Shown in pieces: positions 14,730 to 21,687 of a stretch of 23,961 nucleotides of DNA (its first letter is position 1; the number at the start of each line of letters is the position of its first letter). Origin of the DNA: UBA9630 sp037137555 (GTDB lineage Bacteria; Patescibacteriota; Minisyncoccia; Moranbacterales; UBA2206). A model generated the notes under the pieces. The model searched no databases. It worked only from the letters and a program-made list of their open reading frames with translations, and was not told the DNA's origin. Where the stretch lies: assembly GCA_037137555.1 (NCBI GenBank), contig JBAXKA010000012.1, positions 1-23,961 on the forward strand. The letters are read 5' to 3'. Made by a program: the position numbers and the translations under genes.

Positions 14730-15676
14730 AAGATTTCTTTAATTTCCGCAATACTTTCGGCGCGGACAAGTTTTTGACGAAGTTCCGCTGCGCCAGGAAA
14801 ACCTTTGATATACCAAACTAAATGCTTTCTAATTTCAAGCAGACCCAAAGATTTTTTATCGGCAAAAATTAATTCGGCATGTCTAAGCATAATCTTTTTT
14901 ATTTTTTTGAAATCATAATTTTTGCAATCGTTTTTAATTTGATCAAAAATATAGGGCTTACCCCAGGCGCCACGAGCAATTCCGAGTCCATCGATATTGG
15001 AATGTTCTTGCAAAATTTTCAAAGCTTCTTCGGCAGTTGTGATTCCGCCATTGCCAAGAACAATTTTTTCCGGAATAATTTTTTTAATCTCAGAAATTAT
15101 TTCCCAATCAACAATACTGGAAAATCCGCCTTCATAAGTTCGGCCATGCACCATAACAGCAGAGTATGGCAGGTCTTTGGTTTTTTCAATAAATTCAGTA
15201 GCCGTAGAGACGCATTGCAATGCGTCTTTACCCTTAATACCAGCACGAATTTTAATTGACACAGGCAATTTTGTGTTATTGCAAACAGCCAAGATTATTT
15301 CGCGGGCCAATTCAATCTTTGGCATCAAGGCACAACCGGAACCATGTTTAAAAACTTTTTTGGCGGGACAACCAAAATTAATATCAATTCCATCCGGTTT
15401 TATTTCTTGCGTAATAATTTTAGTGGCAACAGCAAAATGTTCTGGAATATTTCCAAAAAGTTGCACGACATAAGGACGCTCTTTTTTTGTGAAGCGAACT
15501 AATTCAAGAGTTTTTGCTGGTTTAAAAAATAAAGCACTAACACTAGCCATTTCTGAATAAATAACATCGGCACCATGACGAATACAAATTTGGCGAAAAG
15601 CACTATCAGTAATTCCAGCCATTGGCGCAAGTGCTAAAATCGGTTTTTTAATTTTTTGCCAGAAATTTTTTGGCAT
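14723..15676 (-). CDS. dus: tRNA-dihydrouridine synthase, with a palindromic in-frame insert
   Basis: Dus reduces uridines in tRNA with FMN and NADPH. The TIM-barrel start is PILALAPMAGITDSAFRQIC (12-31), with the YSEMAS block, INFGCPAKKVFKHGSGCALM carrying catalytic Cys103, SIKIRAGIKG (140-149), VMVHGRTYEGGFS and VLGNGGITTAEEA, then the C-terminal helical tRNA-binding part. The DusB-like order is normal and length (317 aa) is close to the family. Residues 150-158 (KDALQCVST) are encoded by a 28-bp palindrome and look inserted into the loop between the KIRAGIKG strand and the TEFIEK helix. The start codon overlaps the stop of the 61-aa gene (TAATG), so translation is probably coupled. Confidence 0.94.
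   Translation of the reverse strand: MPKNFWQKIKKPILALAPMAGITDSAFRQICIRHGADVIYSEMASVSALFFKPAKTLELVRFTKKERPYVVQLFGNIPEHFAVATKIITQEIKPDGIDINFGCPAKKVFKHGSGCALMPKIELAREIILAVCNNTKLPVSIKIRAGIKGKDALQCVSTATEFIEKTKDLPYSAVMVHGRTYEGGFSSIVDWEIISEIKKIIPEKIVLGNGGITTAEEALKILQEHSNIDGLGIARGAWGKPYIFDQIKNDCKNYDFKKIKKIMLRHAELIFADKKSLGLLEIRKHLVWYIKGFPGAAELRQKLVRAESIAEIKEILS
15204..15231. repeat. 28-bp palindrome inside dus, DALQCVST-coding type
   Basis: The core AGACGCATTG/CAATGCGTCT (15208-15227) is a perfect 20-bp palindrome; flanking bases extend it to 28 bp with one G-T mismatch (15207/15228). On the minus strand it encodes Lys-Asp-Ala-Leu-Gln-Cys-Val-Ser-Thr in the dus frame. I recall the same palindrome, with GTAGAGACG ends, as a dispersed repeat in CPR and cyanobacterial genomes. 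No second copy was noticed here. Confidence 0.8.
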
Positions 15677-15861
15677 TAATTTGAAACTTTAATGCCATCT
15701 TCGGTCTCCTCAGTTTTAAAACCCAAAGCTTGGATGTCATTTTTCAGGCTGGTTATTAATTTTTGGGCTTTTAATTTGGCGAGATCATTCATACTTTCAT
15801 TTTCATCATCTGCATTATTACATTGATGCGGACAACTGGAGCAATTGCAAGAGTTTTGCAT
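15676..15861 (-). CDS. 61-aa protein with Cys-rich N-terminus, unknown function
   Basis: The N-terminus holds four cysteines and a histidine in 14 residues (C5-x-C7-x2-C10-P-H12-x-C14), a plausible zinc or iron-sulfur site. Residues 15-25 are acidic, and the rest is a helix plus a short strand (LKAQKLITSLKNDIQALGFK, then TEDGIKVSN). An alternative start at Met24 would remove the cysteines. The gene begins 1 nt after the cysS stop and its TAA overlaps the dus ATG, so it sits in a tightly coupled cluster. Its four Cys codons come right behind the gene for cysteinyl-tRNA synthetase. I do not recognise the family. Confidence 0.65.
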   Translation of the reverse strand: MQNSCNCSSCPHQCNNADDENESMNDLAKLKAQKLITSLKNDIQALGFKTEETEDGIKVSN

Positions 15862-15862
15862 A

Positions 15863-17290
15863 TTATTGTTTTTTAATTAAATAATTATTATCTTTTAAAT
15901 CTTCGACAATATAACCAAAGCTTTCAATTTTTTGGCGAAGCTTATCTGATTGCTCAAAATTTTGATCAAGTTTGGCATTTTTTCTTTTTTCGGCAAGCTC
16001 AATTAATTCTTTTGGAATTTCTGCTTGACCAAAAAGCCTTAAACCAAAAACAGAATTTATTTTTTTCCATAAAGCCAAAATTTTTCTTGCATCACCAGAG
16101 CTTAATGCAGAATTTACAAGCAATTTATTGGCATCAGCTATAAGTTCATATAAAACACTAAGTGCTAGGGGAGTGTTAAGATCATCATTCATGGCCGATT
16201 CAAAGTTTTCTTGATATTTGGTGATTATGAAAGTGGTTTCAGCTTCTTTCGCAGTGGCGAGTGCTTCTAAATTTAAAATAAAATCATTGATTTTTTGTAA
16301 ATTAGATTTGGCCTGGTCCATTGCTTTCCAAGTAAAATTGAGTTGGGTTTGGCGATGCGAAGAAAGCAAAAGCAAACGCAAGGTCATTGGAGAATAACCC
16401 TTATCCTCAATATCTCGTAGTCGATAAAAATTACCTTTTGATTTTGACATTTTTGTTCCATCAACTTTGAGATGGCGTGTGTGCAACCAATAATTAACAT
16501 ATTTTTTTCCGGTGGCACATTCAGTTTGGGCGATTTCTGCTTCATGATGAGGAAAGATATTATCTTCACCGCCAGTATGAATATCAAAAGTATCACCAAG
16601 ATATTCCGAACTCATAGCGGAACATTCAATATGCCAACCAGGATAACCGATTGACCAAGGAGATTCCCATTTGAGCAAATGTTCCTTGGGAGCTTTGAGC
16701 CATAATGCGAAATCCCAAGGATTTTTTTTGTCAGGATGTTCTTCTAGTCTCGCACCAACTTTTAAGTTTTCCAAGGTGTTGCCAGAAAGCTTTCCATAAG
16801 CAGGAAATTTGGTAACACTGAAAAAAACATTGCCATTTTTTTCATAAGCAAAATCTTTTTCAATCAAAGTTGTAATGAGTTTAATCATTTGTGGAATATG
16901 GGCGGTGGCATGGGGAAAATATTGAGCAGGCAAAATATTCATCCGGTTTTCCACTTCTCGAAAATCGTCTTCATAAAATTGAGCAATATCAGCCGGAGAT
17001 TTTTTTTCCAGCCTAGCTTTTTTCTCAATTTTATCATCACCACTATCACCTTGAGCAATGTCATCATCAGTTAGATGACCAACATCAGTAATGTTTTTTA
17101 TTAATCGAACTTCATAGCCCAAATATTCCAAATATCTTTTGAGAATATCTGGCGTGGTGTAGGCTCGAATATTTCCCAGATGAACGAAATCATAAACTGT
17201 TGGACCGCAAACATACATGCCAACTTTTCCAGTATTTATTGATTTAAATTCTTCTTTAGTTTTTGTGAGCGTATTATATAATTTCAGCAT
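15863..17290 (-). CDS. cysS: Cysteinyl-tRNA synthetase
   Basis: CysRS charges tRNA-Cys. The class I catalytic domain opens with GMYVCGPTVYDFVHLGNIRAY, where C28 is a zinc ligand and HLGN (37-40) is the HIGH motif. The other zinc ligands are in WHIECSAMSSEYLG and GGEDNIFPHHEAEIAQTE. The KMSKS loop is exact (280-284, KMSKSKGNF). The C-terminal helical anticodon-binding part ends after a QKIESFGYIVEDLKD segment typical of the family. Length 475 aa is normal. It follows corA by 16 nt and precedes the Cys-rich 61-aa gene by 1 nt on the same strand. Confidence 0.97.
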   Translation of the reverse strand: MLKLYNTLTKTKEEFKSINTGKVGMYVCGPTVYDFVHLGNIRAYTTPDILKRYLEYLGYEVRLIKNITDVGHLTDDDIAQGDSGDDKIEKKARLEKKSPADIAQFYEDDFREVENRMNILPAQYFPHATAHIPQMIKLITTLIEKDFAYEKNGNVFFSVTKFPAYGKLSGNTLENLKVGARLEEHPDKKNPWDFALWLKAPKEHLLKWESPWSIGYPGWHIECSAMSSEYLGDTFDIHTGGEDNIFPHHEAEIAQTECATGKKYVNYWLHTRHLKVDGTKMSKSKGNFYRLRDIEDKGYSPMTLRLLLLSSHRQTQLNFTWKAMDQAKSNLQKINDFILNLEALATAKEAETTFIITKYQENFESAMNDDLNTPLALSVLYELIADANKLLVNSALSSGDARKILALWKKINSVFGLRLFGQAEIPKELIELAEKRKNAKLDQNFEQSDKLRQKIESFGYIVEDLKDNNYLIKKQ

Positions 17291-17306
17291 ATTTTTGTAG
17301 TTCGGA

Positions 17307-18212
17307 TTAGAGCCATTTCTTAGCTTTAAAAATAGTTATCGTAGCTAACGATAGAGCAAGCATGATACTTAAATGAATCCAAAAAGCATTAGGATTTTTG
17401 CCAAAGGGAATATCAGCACTCATTGCTAGTATATTAGAATAAACGGTCATTGGCAACATTACAGCGGAAAAAATCGTGAGCACTTTCATAGTCATGTCAA
17501 GTTGATTGGAAAGCAAGGAATTATTAGTTGCTTCTAGCGATTCAATTGTTTCTTTGGCACTTTCGAGCATATTCCAAATGCGAATATTTGTTCCAATCAG
17601 ATCTTGAAAATATGGTCGCAATTCTTTTTCAATATATTTATGTTCTTGTGTAAGTGATTCAAAAACGCTTCGTTGCGGTTTCATTGTGCGACGAAAATTG
17701 AGAATATCTCTTTTGACAAGTGAAATTTCAAAGACCATCTCTTTCTCATGTTGAGCAAAAATTTCTTTTTCAATATTATCCAGTTTGCGAGAAATATGAT
17801 CAAGGCGAGGAAAACATGATTCCAAAAGCATTTCCAGAATATAGCGCAAAAGTGCTCCTGGGCTTTGTTGCATAAATAATTCGCGTTTCTTTTTGCTTCT
17901 TTTTAGTTCATTGAAAAAATCACCGAGCTGATAAATTTCTACATCATGAGAGGTGATAAGTGTATTTTCACAAATTACAATATCTAATTCTCCTGGATAG
18001 GTTGTTTTGTTTTCGCTGTCATAAAGGGGAATGTGGATTGCCAAATAAACACAATTGTCATACTCCACGGCTTTTGGCCGGAGTGTTGGCGTGGAAAATT
18101 CCTCTACAACCAGTGGATGAAGGTTAAATCTTTTTTGGATTTTCAAAATATCATCAGCATTGGGTTCTTGAAAATCAATCCAACTAAATTTTTCCGTTTT
18201 TATTTCTTGCAT
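17307..18212 (-). CDS. corA: CorA-family divalent cation transporter with AMS in place of GMN
   Basis: CorA proteins are pentameric Mg2+/Co2+ channels. The N-terminal cytosolic alpha/beta domain includes VVEEFSTPTLRPKAVEYDNC and VYLAIHIPLYD, and is followed by the long stalk helices (RLDHISRKLDNIEKEIF, then LRPYFQDLIGTNIRIWNMLE). Two C-terminal helices lie at about 241-262 and 274-294, with KAKKWL at the very end, giving the standard topology and length (301 aa). The signature Gly-Met-Asn of the selectivity filter is Ala263-Met264-Ser265 here (SNILAMSADIPFG), so ion selectivity or even transport cannot be assumed. It is the first gene of the minus run, behind the promoter at 18242-18270. Confidence 0.88.
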   Translation of the reverse strand: MQEIKTEKFSWIDFQEPNADDILKIQKRFNLHPLVVEEFSTPTLRPKAVEYDNCVYLAIHIPLYDSENKTTYPGELDIVICENTLITSHDVEIYQLGDFFNELKRSKKKRELFMQQSPGALLRYILEMLLESCFPRLDHISRKLDNIEKEIFAQHEKEMVFEISLVKRDILNFRRTMKPQRSVFESLTQEHKYIEKELRPYFQDLIGTNIRIWNMLESAKETIESLEATNNSLLSNQLDMTMKVLTIFSAVMLPMTVYSNILAMSADIPFGKNPNAFWIHLSIMLALSLATITIFKAKKWL

Positions 18213-18241
18213 ATTTTTATTTTTAATTTAAAACTAATTTA

Positions 18242-18270
18242 AGTATATCAGTAAAATTTATGTTGTGCAA
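18242..18270 (-). promoter_or_regulatory. Promoter for corA and the minus-strand run
   Basis: On the minus strand TTGCAC (18270-18265) is followed after 17 bp by TATACT (18247-18242), which is preceded by TG one base away (TGATATACT). The start point would be near 18235, about 23 nt before the corA ATG. Its -35 overlaps by four bases the -35 of the opposite promoter. Confidence 0.7.
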
Positions 18271-18291
18271 TTTTTTTTGGCGTGGTATCCT
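18263..18291 (+). promoter_or_regulatory. Promoter for the ABC exporter operon
   Basis: TTGTGC (18263-18268), 17 bp, then TATCCT (18286-18291) with TG one base before (TGGTATCCT). The start near 18298 gives a leader of about 25 nt to ATG 18323. The -35 hexamer is shared in part with the divergent corA promoter. Confidence 0.65.
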
Positions 18292-18322
18292 GTAGCTATT
18301 GAGAAATAATTAAAATACAGAA

Positions 18323-19111
18323 ATGATTAAAGTTGAAAATCTAACTAAAAAATTTGGTAATTTTGTCGCTGTTGATGATATTTCTTTTGAGGTAAAAAAG
18401 GGAGAAATTTTTGCTTTTCTTGGTCCCAATGGTGCTGGGAAATCAACAACTATTAAGATGCTTACTACACTTTTGCGTCAAACAAAAGGCAAAATTAGCT
18501 TAAATGGTTTTGACACAACAGAAGATTCTAACGCTGTGCGTTGTTCGATTGGAATTATTTTTCAAGATCCTAGTTTGGATGATGATTTAACTGCTTGGGA
18601 GAATATGGAATTTCATGGCGTGCTGTATTCTGTGCCTAAAAAATTACGCAGAGAGCGAATTGAATATTTAATGAAACTAGTTGAGCTTTGGGATCGTAAG
18701 GATAGTTTGGTGAAGGAGTTTTCTGGTGGAATGAAGCGAAGACTGGAAATTGCCCGTGGATTGTTGCATCATCCTAAAGTTTTATTCTTAGATGAACCAA
18801 CGCTGGGACTTGATCCGCAAACTAGAAATCATATGTGGAGTTATTTGCAAGAATTAAATAAAACCGAAGGCACAACAATTTTTTTTAGTACGCATTACAT
18901 GGAAGAAGCGGAAAGAGTGGCGGAAAGAATTGCCATTATTGATAACGGAAAAATTATCACGATGGGCACATCAACGGAACTTAAATTACAAACTAAAACA
19001 GAAACACTAGAGGATGCTTTTCTGGCATTGACGGGAAAAATAATCAGAGAAGAAGCGGGAAAATCAACAGATCGGATGCGTACTTTTATGCGAGGAAGAA
19101 TGAAAAACTAA
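18323..19111 (+). CDS. ABC transporter ATP-binding protein, DrrA-like
   Basis: This is the ATPase of an ABC-2 type exporter. Walker A is GPNGAGKST (34-42), the Q-loop is in IIFQDPSLDDDLT, the ABC signature is FSGGMKRRLEIARG (S134-G136), Walker B is VLFLDEPTLGLDP (D157, E158), and the switch histidine is H191 in STHYMEEAE. The C-terminal ~40 residues with LEDAFLALTGK are typical of the daunorubicin-resistance (DrrA) subfamily, and a basic tail (RMRTFMRGRMKN) follows. Length is 262 aa; DrrA proteins are often longer. The permease starts 12 nt downstream. Substrate (drug, lipid or polysaccharide) cannot be told from sequence. Confidence 0.94.
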   Translation: MIKVENLTKKFGNFVAVDDISFEVKKGEIFAFLGPNGAGKSTTIKMLTTLLRQTKGKISLNGFDTTEDSNAVRCSIGIIFQDPSLDDDLTAWENMEFHGVLYSVPKKLRRERIEYLMKLVELWDRKDSLVKEFSGGMKRRLEIARGLLHHPKVLFLDEPTLGLDPQTRNHMWSYLQELNKTEGTTIFFSTHYMEEAERVAERIAIIDNGKIITMGTSTELKLQTKTETLEDAFLALTGKIIREEAGKSTDRMRTFMRGRMKN

Positions 19112-19123
19112 TTCAAAAAATTT

Positions 19124-19870
19124 ATGCAAACAATTTATATTTTGTGGCTCAGACAATTAAAAAAATATTCTCGTTCTAAATCAAGGATGCTTGGCTCATT
19201 GGCTCAGCCATTATTATTTTTAGTTTCACTTGGTTATGGTTTTGGTCCCGTCTATCAAAAAGCGGGACAAGGAAATTACATCGAATTTTTGGCACCAGGA
19301 ATTATCGGAATGAGTATTATCTTTACTTCGGTTTTTTCTGGTATGGAAATTATTTGGGATCGACAGTTTGGTTTTTTGAAAGAAACATTGGTGGCACCAG
19401 TTTCTCGTTGGAATATTATGCTTGGACGGACACTTGGCGGAGCAACGGTGGCCGTTCTGCAAGGTGCAATTGTTTTTTGTATTTCCTTGGCAGTGGGTTT
19501 TCGTCCAGTCAATATTTTTTTGGTACCAGTGGCATTTTTTGTGATGCTACTTATCGCCTTGCTTTTTACGGCAATGGGCATTGCAATCGCTTCGAAAATG
19601 GATGACATGCAGGGATTTCAATTGATTATCAATTTTTTAGTTATGCCCTTATTTTTTCTTTCTGGTGCACTTTTTCCGCTTGATGGACTTCCTAATGCGA
19701 TTGCTATTATGGTGCGACTCGATCCGCTGTCTTATGGCATTGATGCTTTGCGGGGAATTTTGATTGGCGTGAGTCACTTCGGCGTTCTTTTGGATGTCGG
19801 AGTTGTTGCTTTGGTAGCGGGCATATTTTTATTTATTGGTAGTTGGTTTTTTTCCAGAGTCGAAGTTTAA
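19124..19870 (+). CDS. ABC-2 type permease, DrrB-like
   Basis: This is the membrane partner of the preceding ATPase. It has about six hydrophobic segments (near residues 20-40, 58-75, 100-125, 130-155, 165-185 and 220-243) and the family block GNYIEFLAPGIIGMSIIFTS followed by GMEIIWDRQFGFLKETLVAP, then FFLSGALFPLDGLPN and RLDPLSYGIDALRG before the last helix. These match ABC2_membrane proteins such as DrrB and NodJ. Length 248 aa is normal. It ends the two-gene operon and is followed by a terminator. Confidence 0.93.
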   Translation: MQTIYILWLRQLKKYSRSKSRMLGSLAQPLLFLVSLGYGFGPVYQKAGQGNYIEFLAPGIIGMSIIFTSVFSGMEIIWDRQFGFLKETLVAPVSRWNIMLGRTLGGATVAVLQGAIVFCISLAVGFRPVNIFLVPVAFFVMLLIALLFTAMGIAIASKMDDMQGFQLIINFLVMPLFFLSGALFPLDGLPNAIAIMVRLDPLSYGIDALRGILIGVSHFGVLLDVGVVALVAGIFLFIGSWFFSRVEV

Positions 19871-19898
19871 TAAAAAAATAGTAGCATTGTTATTCCAG

Positions 19899-19931
19899 AA
19901 AAAACCATGAAATTAAATTGCATGGTTTTTT
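19899..19931 (+). terminator. Intrinsic terminator between the ABC exporter and the copper operon
   Basis: AAAAAACCATG (19899-19909) and CATGGTTTTTT (19921-19931) form a perfect 11-bp stem with an 11-nt loop, ending in six T. The A run on the left arm means it could also act on transcripts from the other strand. It separates the permease stop (19870) from the csoR promoter. Confidence 0.85.
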
Positions 19932-19933
19932 AT

Positions 19934-19962
19934 TTGACAAGATTTTTGAAATAAGATAACTT
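19934..19962 (+). promoter_or_regulatory. Promoter of the copper operon
   Basis: A consensus -35 TTGACA (19934-19939) stands 17 bp before TAACTT (19957-19962), directly abutting the operator at 19963. A perfect TATAAT also occurs at 19988-19993 without a good -35. In either case the CsoR-type operator overlaps or touches the core promoter, as expected for repression. Confidence 0.55.
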
Positions 19963-19981
19963 ATACCTGTGGGGTAGGTAT
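19963..19981 (+). promoter_or_regulatory. CsoR-type copper operator
   Basis: ATACCT (19963-19968) and AGGTAT (19976-19981) are perfect inverted arms around GTGGGGT. AT-rich arms around a G/C tract are what CsoR-family repressors bind. It is 38 nt upstream of the csoR-like gene and is the only such site seen, which fits autoregulation of the whole three-gene operon. Confidence 0.8.
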
Positions 19982-20019
19982 TGCAAATATAATTTTATTA
20001 AATTTTAATTTTAAAAATT

Positions 20020-20289
20020 ATGCAAAAAGATGATGGACAAATTTCAATCGGCTTAAAAAAAGCGCGAACGCATTTAGCGAAAGTAATATTAATGCTTGAG
20101 GAAGGGGAATATTGTGTTTCAATCATGCAACAAAACTTAGCTGTGATTGGACTCTTGAAATCAGCGAATGATAAATTGCTTAAGCGACATTTAAATAGTT
20201 GCTTCATGAGTGCAATGCAGGGAACGAATGAAAATAAAAAACAAAAAATGATTTTGGAAATATTGCAACTTAGCAAAATAAATAAATAA
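20020..20289 (+). CDS. csoR: CsoR-family copper-sensing repressor
   Basis: CsoR proteins are all-helical tetramers that leave DNA when they bind Cu(I). The 89-aa protein has the family length and layout: GLKKARTHLAKVILMLEEGEYCVSIMQQ, then AVIGLLKSANDKLLKRHLNSC. The Cu(I) ligands Cys-His-Cys are all present as C32, H57 and C61, which separates it from RcnR (extra His ligands) and CstR (no His) relatives. The DNA-binding helix has basic residues K13, K14 and R16. It lies directly behind the operator at 19963-19981 and in front of a copper ATPase, so control of this operon by copper is well supported by context. Confidence 0.9.
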   Translation: MQKDDGQISIGLKKARTHLAKVILMLEEGEYCVSIMQQNLAVIGLLKSANDKLLKRHLNSCFMSAMQGTNENKKQKMILEILQLSKINK

Positions 20290-20302
20290 TTTTTTAAAAA
20301 AT

Positions 20303-21643
20303 ATGCAAACAAAAACAATATATATCAAAGGCATGCATTGCATTAGTTGCGAAAAATTACTGAATGATGAGCTTTTGATTGTTCCTGGCGTCTTGTGTGT
20401 TAGGGCTGATCGAAAAAAAGGCGTTGTGGAGTTGGATTATGACAAAGATGCACCAGAATTTTCAAAAATAAAAGAGCTTGTAGCAAAACTTGGATATACT
20501 GTATCAGAAAAAAAAGAAGTTTTAAATAATATTAATAATAAAAAAGATTGGAAGTCGTGGATTTTGGCAGTACTGTTTGTTTTTTTGATTATTTATAGCT
20601 TTCGTTTATTTGAAAATTCAAGCCTGGCTAGAAATATTGGAGCATTAAAATCTAACGCCGATTATGGTACAGCTTTCTTAATTGGATTAGTGGCTTCAGT
20701 TTCGAGTTGCTTAGTCGTTGTTGGTTCTGTTGTAATTGCTTTTTCTGAAAAATATCGAGGAGCGAAAGCTGGATTTTGGAGCGGTGGAATTTTGTTTAAT
20801 TTGCTTTTTCATGCCGGTCGCTTGGGAGGCTTCTTCTTTTTAGGTGGACTGCTTGGCGCAATTGGTGGAGAAATTAATATTAGTGGTAATTTCGTAGCAA
20901 TATATACTATAATTATTGCTGTGGTTATGAGTATTCTTGGTCTAAATATTTTAGGTTTATTTCCGGATATTGCAAGTTTTGGTATTCAAATGCCAAAATT
21001 TCTTAGTGCACCATGGAGTGAACTAAAAAAATCAAATAATCCAGTGGCGCCATTTCTTTTGGGCGTGATGAGTTTTTTCTTGCCATGTGGTTTCACACAA
21101 AGTATGCAGGTTTTTGCAATAGCTTCGGGCAGTTTTATGCGAGGAGGTATTGGTATGTTTTTATTTGCACTTGGCACACTGCCATCTCTTATGGTCTTGG
21201 GAGTTACGACTTCTTGGAGCAGAGGAAAAAATACAAAACTCTTTCAAAAAGTGGCGGGGATACTTATTTTGCTTTTTGCTTTTTATACTTTTAATTCCGG
21301 CTTGGCTCTTATGGGTGCTTCTGGGAATATATTTAGTCGCCAAGATAAGGCTGAAAAAAATACAAAAACTGATGGAGCTGAACAAATAATTGAAATGCAT
21401 GTGACTAGTGCAGGATTTGCACCAAACATACTTAAGCTTAAAAAAGGCGTGCCAGTGCGTTGGGTGATAAAAGGGGATAATATTACTGGTTGCACAAATA
21501 AAATCATTATTCCTAGTTTGGGAATTTCGCAAGCATTAAATGCTGGTGATAATATTGTGAGGTTTACTCCCAATAAAGCAGGTGAAATACCTTTTAGTTG
21601 TTGGATGGGAATGGTGCGGGGCAAATTCGTTGTCTCTGAATAA
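20303..21643 (+). CDS. HMA - DsbD/TauE-like membrane - cupredoxin fusion protein, copper handling
   Basis: Three parts are visible in 446 aa. Residues 1-68 are a heavy-metal-associated domain with GMHCISC (C13, C16). Residues 85-335 hold about seven membrane segments of the DsbD_2/TauE-like type, with SVSSCLVVVG (C136) and FFLPCGFTQSMQVF (C262), a pair of membrane cysteines like those of CcdA/DsbD electron carriers. Residues 360-446 are a cupredoxin-like domain with NITGCTNKIIIPSLGI (C397) and IPFSCWMGMVRG (C433, M435, M437), in which Cys stands where blue copper proteins have His. The protein is 13 nt downstream of csoR. It probably passes Cu(I) or electrons across the membrane together with CopA; the direction and chemistry are inference. 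The family recurs in CPR and other anaerobes. Confidence 0.88.
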   Translation: MQTKTIYIKGMHCISCEKLLNDELLIVPGVLCVRADRKKGVVELDYDKDAPEFSKIKELVAKLGYTVSEKKEVLNNINNKKDWKSWILAVLFVFLIIYSFRLFENSSLARNIGALKSNADYGTAFLIGLVASVSSCLVVVGSVVIAFSEKYRGAKAGFWSGGILFNLLFHAGRLGGFFFLGGLLGAIGGEINISGNFVAIYTIIIAVVMSILGLNILGLFPDIASFGIQMPKFLSAPWSELKKSNNPVAPFLLGVMSFFLPCGFTQSMQVFAIASGSFMRGGIGMFLFALGTLPSLMVLGVTTSWSRGKNTKLFQKVAGILILLFAFYTFNSGLALMGASGNIFSRQDKAEKNTKTDGAEQIIEMHVTSAGFAPNILKLKKGVPVRWVIKGDNITGCTNKIIIPSLGISQALNAGDNIVRFTPNKAGEIPFSCWMGMVRGKFVVSE

Positions 21644-21687
21644 TAAAAATAAATTTTTATTTTTTAATTTTTAAGCTAAAAAAACTT

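Noticed and set aside
21642..21661. AT-only hairpin between the cupredoxin fusion gene and copA
   Set aside because: The 8-bp stem is all A/T and copA needs transcription through it; not counted as a terminator.
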